DNA of 64,000 nucleotides. Origin: Mycolicibacterium brumae. GTDB taxonomy: Bacteria > Actinomycetota > Actinomycetes > Mycobacteriales > Mycobacteriaceae. The position numbers were made by a program, and so were the translations under genes. Each line of letters opens with the position of its first letter. Within the stretch, counting starts at the first letter, position 1. Shown in pieces: positions 21,165-30,698 of the stretch. Location of the stretch: positions 2,170,001-2,234,000 of the forward strand of contig NZ_CP104302.1 in NCBI RefSeq assembly GCF_025215495.1, in the 5' to 3' direction. Below the pieces are notes generated by a model. It was not told the DNA's origin and made no database searches. It saw only the letters and a list, made by a program, of their open reading frames with translations.

Positions 21165-21599
21165 CTATCGGGTGGATCCCACGACGGCGGTGGCGCCGTC
21201 GATGGAGATGACCGTGACGTGCCGGCCGGGTTCGTAGATCTCGTACTCGTTGAGTGGGCGCGCCGACCAGATCTCACCGTCGAGCTTGACCCGGCCGCCG
21301 GAGCGGCTGACCTGCTCCAGCACCAGCGCCGAGGCGCCCTCGAGCGCCTCGATCCCGGTCTGCGGCCACGGTTCGGACTCCATCCGGCGGCGCAGCGACG
21401 GGCGCACGGTGGCCAGCAGCAGCACCGACACCACGGCGAACACCAGGCCGTCGGCCCAGATCGGCCAGTCGAGCACCGCGCTGGTTCCGGCGGCGGCCAG
21501 TGCCCCACCGGCGAGCATCAGCAGAAACAGGTCTCCGGTGAGCACCTCGGCCCCGGCCAGCGCCAATGCGGCGACGAGCCAGATCACTGCGATCGGCAT
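21165..21599 (-). CDS. NfeD-like membrane protein, partner of the SPFH protein
   Basis: 144 residues: two to three N-terminal hydrophobic helices followed by an OB-fold (GGRVKLDGEIWSARPLNEYE, then GRHVTVISIDGATAVV), the NfeD1b layout without the protease domain. It is 14 bp upstream of the SPFH gene on the same strand, the standard nfeD-stomatin operon. Confidence 0.9.
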   Translation of the reverse strand: MPIAVIWLVAALALAGAEVLTGDLFLLMLAGGALAAAGTSAVLDWPIWADGLVFAVVSVLLLATVRPSLRRRMESEPWPQTGIEALEGASALVLEQVSRSGGRVKLDGEIWSARPLNEYEIYEPGRHVTVISIDGATAVVGSTR

Positions 21600-21644
21600 A
21601 CCTCAACACTAACTGCAGATACCGCGTTGCGGCCGCAGCAGTTC

Positions 21645-21657
21645 TAGACTTCGGCCC
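21645..21657 (+). promoter_or_regulatory. -10 element for a leaderless transcript
   Basis: TAGACT at 21645-21650 precedes ATG 21658 by exactly 7 nt. Confidence 0.5.
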
Positions 21658-22500
21658 ATGTGGTGCCCGAGTGCTTCGCTGGTCCTGTGGGGCAACGCCT
21701 GGTTGGCCGGTCGCGCCGCGCCCGACGACGTGCTGGACGCGCTGTCGTTGTGGGCGCCCCGGCACACCGTCACCGCCTATGAGTCGGCGGCCGCCGGCGC
21801 CACCGGGTTGCCGTGGCCAGACGTTGACGACGCCGGCGCGGTGTCACTGCTGCAGGCGCTGCGCACCGCCGCCGGGCCGCGCAGCGGCGTCCCGGCGTTC
21901 CAGCTGGTGCTGCCGGTGCCCGGCGATGTGCGCGGACTACCGCCGGGAACGACATTCGCCACCGACGCGATCGAGGCCGGCGAGGCGGTGCTGATCACTT
22001 CGGCGCAGGGTCCGGTGATCGGATTGGTGCCCGAGTTCGATTACGACGACGACGATGTGGCCGACGAAGCGCCCATCTCGTTGGCGTGGACCGCGTATTC
22101 GTTGGACTCCGCCCCACCCCCGCAGAGCTACGACCTGGGCCAGGCCGAACTCGAGTTGCGGGACGCGGTGCGCTCGGCCGCCCAGACGCTGGACCGGTTG
22201 CGCGCCGGCGGTCCGGGCGTCGACGTCGAGGACCCGCGCGGGTTGGTGCAGCAACTGCTGGAAGCGGGCAGCGACCACATCGCGCCTGATCATGCGCCTG
22301 AGCGGGCGCTGCGCGTGCTGGAGAACGCCGCGCAGGTCGACGCCATCGTGACCGTAGGCGCGGGGGTCACCCCGATCGCGATCTCGTCGCCGTCGGGCGT
22401 GCAGTTGGCCGGGGACGCGCTGCGGCCGCTGGCCGCGGTGGTTCGGGCGGCCAGGTTGGCCGCAGTCAGTGCGATCCTGGCTTCCGCCTGGCGGGATTAG
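21658..22500 (+). CDS. Conserved mycobacterial protein of unknown function (Rv1486c-like)
   Basis: 280 residues, acidic, with no signal peptide or membrane helix. An N-terminal alpha/beta region begins [18 protein letters not shown] central acidic patch ([10 protein letters not shown]) follows, and the C-terminal half is helical ([18 protein letters not shown]). No enzymatic motif is recognised. Placement divergent from nfeD matches Rv1486c. In M. tuberculosis the next gene is hemH, whereas here VapBC and a DUF4262 gene intervene. Confidence 0.7.
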   Translation: MWCPSASLVLWGNAWLAGRAAPDDVLDALSLWAPRHTVTAYESAAAGATGLPWPDVDDAGAVSLLQALRTAAGPRSGVPAFQLVLPVPGDVRGLPPGTTFATDAIEAGEAVLITSAQGPVIGLVPEFDYDDDDVADEAPISLAWTAYSLDSAPPPQSYDLGQAELELRDAVRSAAQTLDRLRAGGPGVDVEDPRGLVQQLLEAGSDHIAPDHAPERALRVLENAAQVDAIVTVGAGVTPIAISSPSGVQLAGDALRPLAAVVRAARLAAVSAILASAWRD

Positions 22501-22508
22501 CGTGCCAT

Positions 22509-22550
22509 CCACCTAGGTATGGCACAACCGGTGGTACCATACGTAGGTGG
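22509..22550. promoter_or_regulatory. VapBC autoregulatory operator and promoter
   Basis: CCACCTAGGTATGG (22509-22522) and CCATACGTAGGTGG (22537-22550) are inverted repeats matching at 13 of 14 positions. GTGCCAT/ATGGCAC (22502-22508 and 22519-22525) forms an overlapping smaller dyad. TACCAT at 22535-22540 fits a -10, 6 nt before GTG 22547, so the operator covers promoter and start codon of a leaderless mRNA. This suits repression by the ribbon-helix-helix antitoxin. Confidence 0.65.
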
Positions 22551-22762
22551 ATAAGACCACGATCTATCTGCCCGACGACCTGAAAGCCGCGGTCAAGCGC
22601 GCGGCACAGAAACGCGGCGTATCCGAAGCCGAAGTTATCCGTGAATCGATTCGATCAACGGTCGGCAGCGAACGGCCGCGGCCACGAGGTGGCCTTTACG
22701 CAAGCGACGAAGCCCTCTCCGAGCGCGTCGACGAGCTGCTCGACGGCTTCGGCCAGCGGTGA
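22547..22762 (+). CDS. vapB: VapB-type ribbon-helix-helix antitoxin
   Basis: 71 residues. The N-terminal KTTIYLPDDLKAAVKRAAQKRG is a ribbon-helix-helix DNA-binding fold. The C-terminal part (ALSERVDELLDGFGQR) is the toxin-binding, disordered tail. GTG start just downstream of a -10. Its stop overlaps the vapC start by GTGA. Expected to neutralise VapC and repress its own operon. Confidence 0.88.
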   Translation: MDKTTIYLPDDLKAAVKRAAQKRGVSEAEVIRESIRSTVGSERPRPRGGLYASDEALSERVDELLDGFGQR

Positions 22763-23166
22763 TCGTCGACACCAGCGTATTGCTGGCTTTGTTCGACTCC
22801 AGGGATCCGCACCACGCGGCAGCCAGTGCCGCGATCGACAACACCGATGAGTTGCTGGTGGTGTCACCGTACGTCGTCGCCGAACTCGACTACCTCGTCG
22901 CCACCCGAATCGGTGTCGAGGCCGAACTGGCCGTCCTTCGGGAATTGTCCGGCGGCGCATGGGAACTCGCCGAATTCACCCCGTCAGACCTACGCAAAGC
23001 CGCCGAAGTCGTCGACAAATATCGCGACAAGCACATCGGCGTGGCGGACGCGTCAAACGTCGTACTCGCCGATCAGCATCAGACGCTCACCATTGCCACG
23101 CTAGACCGTCGCCATTTCGATGTTCTCCGACCGTTGAAAGGCGGACACTTCACGGTCGTACCTTGA
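22759..23166 (+). CDS. vapC: VapC-type PIN-domain ribonuclease toxin
   Basis: 135 residues with the four acidic PIN residues discernible: Asp4 (MIVDTSVLL), Glu in VVAELDYL (about 42), Asp in GVADASNVVLAD (about 97) and Asp in ATLDRRHF (about 115). PIN toxins cut specific RNAs, often tRNA or 23S rRNA, with Mg ions. Start GTG overlaps the antitoxin stop by 4 nt. The operon is inserted between the Rv1486c-like gene and the haem operon. Confidence 0.9.
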   Translation: MIVDTSVLLALFDSRDPHHAAASAAIDNTDELLVVSPYVVAELDYLVATRIGVEAELAVLRELSGGAWELAEFTPSDLRKAAEVVDKYRDKHIGVADASNVVLADQHQTLTIATLDRRHFDVLRPLKGGHFTVVP

Positions 23167-23210
23167 TGCTGCGCCCGACTCGCCGGTCCTCCATCGTCTG
23201 CCACCGAGAG

Positions 23211-23708
23211 TCATGCCGATCGCCGGCGGCGGGTGGCGCGATTGTCGCCACGAACCACGCGGGCGCCGAGCACCGGCTGGCTGCCGCGACCGCCGTCGAA
23301 GTCCGGGCACCACGGCCAGTGGCCACGACGGTCGGCCCAAACCACCTGCAGCGCACACACTTCCGGACCGTAAATGCGGATGGCGTTCAGCAGGTGCACG
23401 TCGGGCCGGCGCACCTGAACGAACTCGGCGATGCCACCGGGCAACGTCATCGTCTCCCCCGGCTTGGGCTGCACCCTCTTCACGCAGTAGTCGGCGATGC
23501 CGTTCAACAGCATCACCGCCCGCTCCGCGGTGACCCCGGTGACGACGAGTTCGGCCAGCCCGCGGGCGTGCAAGCCGACCGTGTAGGCGAACGCGTGTCG
23601 CGGATCCTCGACGTACTGCACCGCCCAGCCGTGCTTATCGATCTCGCCCCGCAGAATGTCGAGATAGTCCTCGACAGTGGCATCTGGGTGATCGCATAAC
23701 CAACACAT
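23211..23708 (-). CDS. DUF4262-domain protein
   Basis: 165 residues starting MCWLCDHPDATVEDYL. The domain features a Trp- and His-rich core (GWAVQYVEDPRHAFAYTVGLHARG) and ends in WPWCPDFDGGRGSQPVLG. DUF4262 proteins are uncharacterised. The N-terminal CxxC and conserved His hint at a metal site. The open frame extends further upstream, but the conserved sequence begins at ATG 23708. Convergent with vapC (44 bp apart). Confidence 0.75.
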   Translation of the reverse strand: MCWLCDHPDATVEDYLDILRGEIDKHGWAVQYVEDPRHAFAYTVGLHARGLAELVVTGVTAERAVMLLNGIADYCVKRVQPKPGETMTLPGGIAEFVQVRRPDVHLLNAIRIYGPEVCALQVVWADRRGHWPWCPDFDGGRGSQPVLGARVVRGDNRATRRRRSA

Positions 23709-23754
23709 AATTCTGACTCCTCTGGTTGTTGTGAGACCAGAGTCCGCCGAGGGT

Positions 23755-23852
23755 CCGACAAGTCGAGCGGCCCGACAAAGTCGAGCGCCGAGGAACGAGG
23801 CGCGAAGAGCTTTGTCGAAATCCCGAGGAACGAGCCGCGAAGAGCTTGTCGG
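23755..23852 (+). repeat. Nested hairpin elements with GAGGAACGA loop
   Basis: Outer element: CCGACAAG (23755-23762), TCGA, stem GCGGC (23767-23771), then after an insertion GAGGAACGA (23825-23833), GCCGC, GAAGAG, CTTGTCGG (23845-23852). Inserted between the inner stem and loop is a complete second element: CGACAAAG (23773-23780), TCGA, GCGCC, GAGGAACGA (23790-23798), GGCGC, GAAGAG, CTTTGTCG (23810-23817). All stems are perfectly complementary. A half element (CCGACACG-TCGA-GCGCC) follows near 23863-23879. Confidence 0.8.
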
Positions 23853-23899
23853 TAATGCAGCACCGACACGTCGAGCGCCAAGGTGATCCGCGCGGAACC

Positions 23900-24105
23900 C
23901 CTTGGCGATTTTCAGGCGTTTTTTCGCCATCCGGATCCGTGTGGAGCGCCTGGGCGGCGGGGCGAAACGGGTCACGCAGACGGAGCGCCTGGGCGGCGGG
24001 GCGAAGCGGGTCACGCAGACGGGGCGCCGAAGCGGGTGACGCAGGCGGCGGAGCGCCGAAGCAGGCGAGCCAGGCGACAGGCGAGCCAGGCGACGGCCAG
24101 CAGCG
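23900..24105. repeat. Degenerate tandem array downstream of cpfC (39/39/29-bp periods)
   Basis: Together with the nested hairpins this fills the ~400-bp gap between the cpfC stop (24106) and the DUF4262 start. GGAGCGCC begins units at 23943, 23982, 24021 (as GGGGCGCC) and 24050, each followed by a CGAAxCGGGT(C/G)ACGCAG-like segment. The first two units are nearly identical over 39 bp. AGGCGAGCCAGGCGAC is duplicated at 24063 and 24079. TGGCGA/TCGCCA flank a T-rich loop at 23903-23928. No convincing gene. Confidence 0.6.
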
Positions 24106-25176
24106 CTAGCCGCAGCAGCCCGGGTCGCAGGGGGCGCCGTTGACGCTGACGCCGTAGCCGGGCGCCGGGTCCACGCCGTCGACCCTGGATTCGACGCGCC
24201 CGGTTTCGGCTTCGTCGAGCAGGTCCAGCACCAGCGCGGCGAAGCGCGGCGAAGCGCCCGGGGTGGCGGTGCGGGCCATGACGACACCCGCGTCGGCGGC
24301 CTGGGCGGCCAGCTCGTTGTCCAGGTCCCACACCACCTCGATGTGGTCGCAGACGAAGCCGATCGGGCAGACGATCACGGCCGGCACACCCGAAGCCGAA
24401 AGCGAAGAAAGATGTTCAGCCACATCGGGTTCCAGCCACGGCACGGCCGGCGGCCCGGAGCGGGACTGCCACACCTGGTCGTATTCGGCGTACCCGGCGG
24501 CCGCGGCGACCAGCCGCGCGGCGTAACTCACCTGGCGGCTGTAGAGCCCCGGGCCGTGCCGGGAATCGGCGGCCAGCGGGATCGAGTGCGCGGTGAACAC
24601 CAGCCGCGCGGAATCGCGCAACTCCGAAGGCAGCGACTCCCGGGCGTCGGCCACCGCGGAGGCGAAGGATTCCACGAACAGCGGATGGTCGAAGAACTGG
24701 CGCAGCTTCACCAGCTCCGGGGCGCCATCAACAGCCGCCCGCGCGCGGGTGATGTCCTCGGTGTACTGGGTGCAGCCGGAGTAGCCGCCCCAGGCGGAGG
24801 TGGCGAACACCGCGGCGCGTCGCACGCCGTCGTCGCGCATCTGCGCCAGCGTGTCGCTCAGGTAGGGCGCCCAGTTCCGGTTGCCGAAGTACACCGGCAA
24901 ATCACGCCCGGCAGACGCCAGCTGCGCCTGAACTTCGGCGATCAGCGCCCGGTTGATGCCGTTGATCGGCGACACCCCACCGAAGTGGTAGTAGTGCTCA
25001 GCCACTTCGGCCAGGCGCTCGTCGGGGATGCCGCGGCCCGCGGTGACGTTGCGCAGGAACGGCATCACCTGCTCGGGGCCCTCCGGGCCACCGAACGACA
25101 GCACCAGCAGCGCGTCGAACGCGCCGCCGGAGGCGGCGACGCCGCTCACAGCAGCTGGGTGCGCGGCGCCGCTCAC
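24106..25176 (-). CDS. hemH: Ferrochelatase (coproporphyrin type, [2Fe-2S])
   Basis: 356 residues. Inserts Fe(II) into the (copro)porphyrin of haem synthesis in actinobacteria. The catalytic His lies in [19 protein letters not shown] supplies an internal Cys, and the C-terminal CDPGCCG supplies three more, the cluster-ligand pattern of mycobacterial ferrochelatase (CpfC). GTG 25176 overlaps the inhA stop (GTGA). A second in-frame GTG at 25149 is the equivalent start before a 27-bp duplication, so the first nine residues may be new. Third gene of fabG1-inhA-hemH. Confidence 0.93.
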   Translation of the reverse strand: MSGAAHPAAVSGVAASGGAFDALLVLSFGGPEGPEQVMPFLRNVTAGRGIPDERLAEVAEHYYHFGGVSPINGINRALIAEVQAQLASAGRDLPVYFGNRNWAPYLSDTLAQMRDDGVRRAAVFATSAWGGYSGCTQYTEDITRARAAVDGAPELVKLRQFFDHPLFVESFASAVADARESLPSELRDSARLVFTAHSIPLAADSRHGPGLYSRQVSYAARLVAAAAGYAEYDQVWQSRSGPPAVPWLEPDVAEHLSSLSASGVPAVIVCPIGFVCDHIEVVWDLDNELAAQAADAGVVMARTATPGASPRFAALVLDLLDEAETGRVESRVDGVDPAPGYGVSVNGAPCDPGCCG

Positions 25177-25192
25177 AGCAGCTGGGTGTGCG
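25141..25192. repeat. 27-bp tandem duplication across the inhA stop / hemH start
   Basis: GCCGCTCACAGCAGCTGGGT begins at 25141 and again at 25168, so the period is 27 bp and in frame. Each copy contains a GTGA overlap (start codon GTG, stop TGA). InhA keeps its native HTQLL end and HemH gains nine residues. Confidence 0.85.
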
Positions 25193-25982
25193 CTCCACCG
25201 TCGGCGTAGACGATGTCGCCGGTGGTGGCCGGCAGCCAGTCCGACAGCAGCGCGCAGACGGTCTTGGCGACCGGAGTCGGGTCCTTCATATCCCAGCCGA
25301 TCGGCGAGCGGGAATCCCAGCCCTCCTCCAGCATCTGCATCTGGCCCTTGGTCTCCTCGCCCAGCGCGCCGCCGACGATGGCGCTCATGGCCAGCGTCCG
25401 GATCGGGCCCGCGGCAACGAGATTCGAGCGCACCCCGACCTTGCCGGCCTCCCGCGCGACGAACCGGTTCACCGACTCCAGCGCGCTCTTGGCCACCGTC
25501 ATCCAGTTGTAGGCCGGCATCGCCCGGGTCGGATCGAAGTCCATCCCGACGATGGATCCGCCCGGCGCCATGATCGGCAGCACGGCCTTGGCCAGCGAGG
25601 CGTAGGAGTACGCCGAGATGTGGATGCCCTTGGCGACGTCCTCGAAGGGGGCGTCCAGGAAGGGCTCCATACCCATACCGGTCTGCGGCATGAAGCCGAT
25701 CGAGTGCACCACGCCGTCGAGCTTGTTGCCCTCGCCGATCACCTCGGCGATCCGGGCGGCCAGGGTGTCCAGGTGCTCGTCGTTCTGGACGTCGAGCTCC
25801 AGCAGCGGGGCCTTCTCCGGCAGCCGGTCGGCGATCCGCTGCACCAGCTTGAGCCGGTTGAACCCGGTCAGCACCAGCTCCGCGCCGGCCTCCTGCGCCA
25901 CCTTCGCGATGTGGAACGCGATCGAGGAATCGGTGATGATCCCGGAAACCAGGATCTTCTTGCCTTCGAGCAAACCTGCCAT
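25173..25982 (-). CDS. inhA: Enoyl-ACP reductase InhA
   Basis: 269 residues, the length of mycobacterial InhA. NADH-dependent FAS-II reductase for mycolic acid elongation and the target of isoniazid-NAD and ethionamide-NAD adducts. The SDR-type site Tyr-x6-Lys is seen in [17 protein letters not shown] (Tyr158, Lys165), with HSIGFMPQ containing Ser94, unchanged from the drug-sensitive form. Ends GGAHTQLL as in M. tuberculosis. It starts 16 bp after the fabG1 stop and is translationally coupled to hemH. Confidence 0.98.
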   Translation of the reverse strand: MAGLLEGKKILVSGIITDSSIAFHIAKVAQEAGAELVLTGFNRLKLVQRIADRLPEKAPLLELDVQNDEHLDTLAARIAEVIGEGNKLDGVVHSIGFMPQTGMGMEPFLDAPFEDVAKGIHISAYSYASLAKAVLPIMAPGGSIVGMDFDPTRAMPAYNWMTVAKSALESVNRFVAREAGKVGVRSNLVAAGPIRTLAMSAIVGGALGEETKGQMQMLEEGWDSRSPIGWDMKDPTPVAKTVCALLSDWLPATTGDIVYADGGAHTQLL

Positions 25983-25998
25983 GTCGTGCGAAACCTTT

Positions 25999-27769
<1,771 letters not shown>

Positions 27770-27798
27770 TGGCTCATGCCTTCTCGGTGGATCGGGCG

Positions 27799-28743
27799 CT
27801 ACTGCCGGCCGGCCAGCGCCCCGCGCCGACGGGACGAGGTGAATCGCACGATGTCGGCGATCCAGTCCCGGTCGGTGCGCAGGGTCAGCAGCGGCGCGTC
27901 GCAGCGGCGCAGGGTGCGGGCGACCTCCGCGCGGTGCGCGGCGGCGGCCTCGGCGAACTCGTCGCGCAGCGCGGCGTCGACGTGGTACTCGCGGGTCACG
28001 CCGGATTCGGTGTCCTGGAGCACCACGTCGCCGACGTCGGGCAGTTCGATGTCACGCGGGTCGAGGATCTCGATGCCCAGCACGTCGTGCCGGGCGGCGA
28101 TGGCCCGCAGCGGGCGCATCCAGTTGATCGGCCCGAGGAAGTCGCTGATCACCACCGCCATGCCGCGACGGCGTTCCGGCCGGCGCAGCGCGTCGATGGC
28201 GGCGGCCAGGTCGCCGCGCACTCCCGGCGGGGCGCTGGGCATGGTGGCGATGGCGCGCAGCATGGACTGCTCGTGCTGGCGGCCGGAGCGGGCCGGCACC
28301 CGGACGGTCTGTGCGCCGTTGGTGATCAACGCACCCAGCCGGTTGCCGCCGCCGCTGTTGAGGTAGGTGATGGCGGCCGCCGCGGCCACCGCCAGATCTC
28401 GCTTCTCGCACACGGTGGTGCCGAAGTCCATGCTGGCCGACATGTCGACCACCAGCCAGGTCTCCAGCTCCCGGTCGGCGATCATCTGCCGCACGTGCGG
28501 GTGGGTGGTGCGGGCGGTGACCGACCAGTCCATCCGGCGCACGTCGTCGCCCGGCTGGTACATCCGGGACTCGCCCGGCTCGGAGCCCGGGCCCGGGATC
28601 AGACCCAGGTGGTTGCCGTGCAGCACGCCGTCGAGCTTGCGTTTGACCGTCAGCTCCAGCGTCCGCAGCGCGGCGGACAGTTTCGCGTCGCCGATCTCAC
28701 CGCGGCCGAAGGACGGCGGGTGCAGCGGCTCCGACGCGCTCAC
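27799..28743 (-). CDS. DUF58 protein, Rv1480-like
   Basis: 314 residues with the DUF58 signature [25 protein letters not shown] followed by a degenerate VWA-like fold ([11 protein letters not shown]). Soluble. Usually an adaptor between MoxR ATPases and VWA proteins. ATG overlaps the moxR1 stop by 4 nt, indicating tight coupling. Confidence 0.9.
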   Translation of the reverse strand: MSASEPLHPPSFGRGEIGDAKLSAALRTLELTVKRKLDGVLHGNHLGLIPGPGSEPGESRMYQPGDDVRRMDWSVTARTTHPHVRQMIADRELETWLVVDMSASMDFGTTVCEKRDLAVAAAAAITYLNSGGGNRLGALITNGAQTVRVPARSGRQHEQSMLRAIATMPSAPPGVRGDLAAAIDALRRPERRRGMAVVISDFLGPINWMRPLRAIAARHDVLGIEILDPRDIELPDVGDVVLQDTESGVTREYHVDAALRDEFAEAAAAHRAEVARTLRRCDAPLLTLRTDRDWIADIVRFTSSRRRGALAGRQ

Positions 28744-29831
28744 TGACCGCCGGCCGCCGCGCCCGCCGGCTGCGGCGCCGCTCCGCGGGGCTGCTGGACG
28801 GCGTTGACCTGCGGCAGCGCCACGGTCTGCAGGATCCGGTTGATCACCGTCTCCGGCGAGATCTCATCGGCCAGGGCGTCGTAGGACAGCACCAGGCGGT
28901 GCCGCAGCACGTCCGGGATCACCTCGATGACGTCCTGCGGGACGACGTAGTCGCGGCCGCGGATCAGCGCCAGCGCGCGGGCGGCGGCGATGATGCCCAG
29001 CGACGCGCGCGGCGAGGCGCCGAAGGTGATCCAGGACTTCACGTCGGCCAGGCCGAACTGCTCCGGGGCGCGGGTGGCGGTGATCACCCGGACCACGTAG
29101 TCGACCAGCGCGTGGTGCACGAAGACGTTGGAGGCCAGTTCCTGCAGCCGCAGCAGGTCGCCGGGGGCCAGCACCTGCTTGGGTTCCGGCGGGGTGACGC
29201 CCATCCGGTAGATGATCTCGCGCTCCTCCTCCGGGGAGGGGTAGCCGACGTTGATCTTGAACAGGAAGCGGTCGCGCTGGGCTTCCGGCAGCGGGTAGAC
29301 GCCCTCGTTCTCGATCGGGTTCTGGGTGGCCATCACCAGGAACGGCTTGGGCAGCTCGTAGGTCTTGCCGCCGATGGAGATCTTGCGTTCGGCCATCACC
29401 TCGAGCAGCGCGGACTGGACCTTGGCCGGGGCGCGGTTGATCTCGTCGGCGAGCAGGAAGTTGCAGACCACCGGGCCGAGCTCGATGTCGAACTCCTCGC
29501 GGCCCTGCCGGTAGATCCGGGTGCCGACGATGTCGGTGGGCACCAGGTCGGGGGTGAACTGGATGCGGTTGAAGCTGCCGCCGACGACCTTCGCGAAGGT
29601 CTCCACGGCGAGGGTCTTGGCGACGCCCGGCACACCTTCGAGCAGCACATGGCCCTTGGCGAGCAGACCCACCAGGATCCGCTCGACCAGCTGGTCCTGG
29701 CCGACGATGATGCGCTTGACCTCGAAGATCGCGCGCTCCAGGGTCGCCACCTCACTGGACACCCCGTTGGCGGGCGGAGCCGCATGTGCGCCGGATCCCG
29801 GCGTGTAGTTGGGCCCACCTGCTGACGTCAT
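28740..29831 (-). CDS. moxR1: MoxR-family AAA+ ATPase
   Basis: 363 residues. Walker A is EGVPGVAKT, Walker B LLADEINRAP, sensor 1 ATQNPIENEG and arginine finger region PEAQRDRF. A Gly/Pro/Ala-rich N-terminal extension of ~40 residues and a Pro/Ala/Gly tail flank the ATPase core. Chaperone-like partner of the DUF58/VWA proteins. ATG 29831 is preceded by AGGAAGATTCG. It follows ripA/ripB, so envelope stress or division may be the context. Confidence 0.93.
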   Translation of the reverse strand: MTSAGGPNYTPGSGAHAAPPANGVSSEVATLERAIFEVKRIIVGQDQLVERILVGLLAKGHVLLEGVPGVAKTLAVETFAKVVGGSFNRIQFTPDLVPTDIVGTRIYRQGREEFDIELGPVVCNFLLADEINRAPAKVQSALLEVMAERKISIGGKTYELPKPFLVMATQNPIENEGVYPLPEAQRDRFLFKINVGYPSPEEEREIIYRMGVTPPEPKQVLAPGDLLRLQELASNVFVHHALVDYVVRVITATRAPEQFGLADVKSWITFGASPRASLGIIAAARALALIRGRDYVVPQDVIEVIPDVLRHRLVLSYDALADEISPETVINRILQTVALPQVNAVQQPRGAAPQPAGAAAGGQ

Positions 29832-29972
29832 CGAATCTTCCTCCACGGCTAAGGTCCACAGCCTGCGCGGCTGTTCACGGCGCTGCGCGCCGCGCACGGT
29901 CATCCATCATGATCCCTGATCCCCCCGGGGGTCACGGACACCACTATTCCAGGCTACCGGCGGATCGGTCGC

Positions 29973-30683
29973 TCAGGACTCGATGATGCGGACCGCGTTG
30001 GGCTGCATACCCGCCGTCCGGACCTTGCTGACCTGCACTTTGCCGGCGCTGCCGGAGGCCTCCAGCATCTGGTCGCCGCCCAGGTAGAGCGCGACGTGCT
30101 GGCTGCCGCCGGGTCCCCAGAACAGCAGGTCGCCGCGCTTGGCCTGGTTCAGCGGCACCTTGCGGCCGGCGTCGTACTGGTCGCCGGAGTACTTCGGGAT
30201 CAGCACGCCCACCCCGGCGAACGAGTACTGGGTCAGCCCCGAGCAGTCGAAGCCGTAGATATTGGCGCCGGATTCCACGCCGGTGCTGGGGCCGGTGGGT
30301 TTGCCACCGCCCCACGAGTACGGCATGCCCAGCTGCGTGCCGCCGCGCCGGATGACGTACTCGATGGCCTGCGGGCCGCGCACCCGGCCGGGGTTGACTC
30401 CGGTCGGTTCGGCGTCGGCGCCGCCGAAGCCCAGGGACTTGAGGAACTTACGGCCCATGTCCATGGTGGCCTGGGTGGCCTGCTGGGTCACCTGCAGCGA
30501 CGCGTTGGCGATGGCCAGCGGGTCGCCGGGGGCGCCGGAGCTGGCGATCGCCGGCAGCGTCGGGTCCCAGATGCCGCCCGGCTCGGCGGCAGCCGGTTGC
30601 GCGACGGCGGTCAGCAGCCCGAGCGCGACCGCCGCGGCACTCGCCACGCGGATCACCCGGCGGCCAATTGTGTTAGCAGACAT
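29973..30683 (-). CDS. ripB: NlpC/P60 peptidoglycan endopeptidase, RipB-like
   Basis: 236 residues. A signal peptide ends about AQPAAAEP. The catalytic NlpC/P60 domain has Cys in YGFDCSGLTQY and His in GSQHVALYLGG. It lacks the N-terminal coiled coil of RipA. It cleaves the D-Glu-mDAP bond in peptidoglycan stems. Located 15 bp after ripA, the standard paralogous pair for septal cleavage. Confidence 0.93.
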   Translation of the reverse strand: MSANTIGRRVIRVASAAAVALGLLTAVAQPAAAEPGGIWDPTLPAIASSGAPGDPLAIANASLQVTQQATQATMDMGRKFLKSLGFGGADAEPTGVNPGRVRGPQAIEYVIRRGGTQLGMPYSWGGGKPTGPSTGVESGANIYGFDCSGLTQYSFAGVGVLIPKYSGDQYDAGRKVPLNQAKRGDLLFWGPGGSQHVALYLGGDQMLEASGSAGKVQVSKVRTAGMQPNAVRIIES

Positions 30684-30698
30684 CGGATTCCGTTCCGG

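Noticed and set aside
23211..24287. A longer DUF4262 protein starting far upstream
   Set aside because: The extension would translate the tandem and hairpin repeats and part of the hemH end; family similarity begins at ATG 23708.
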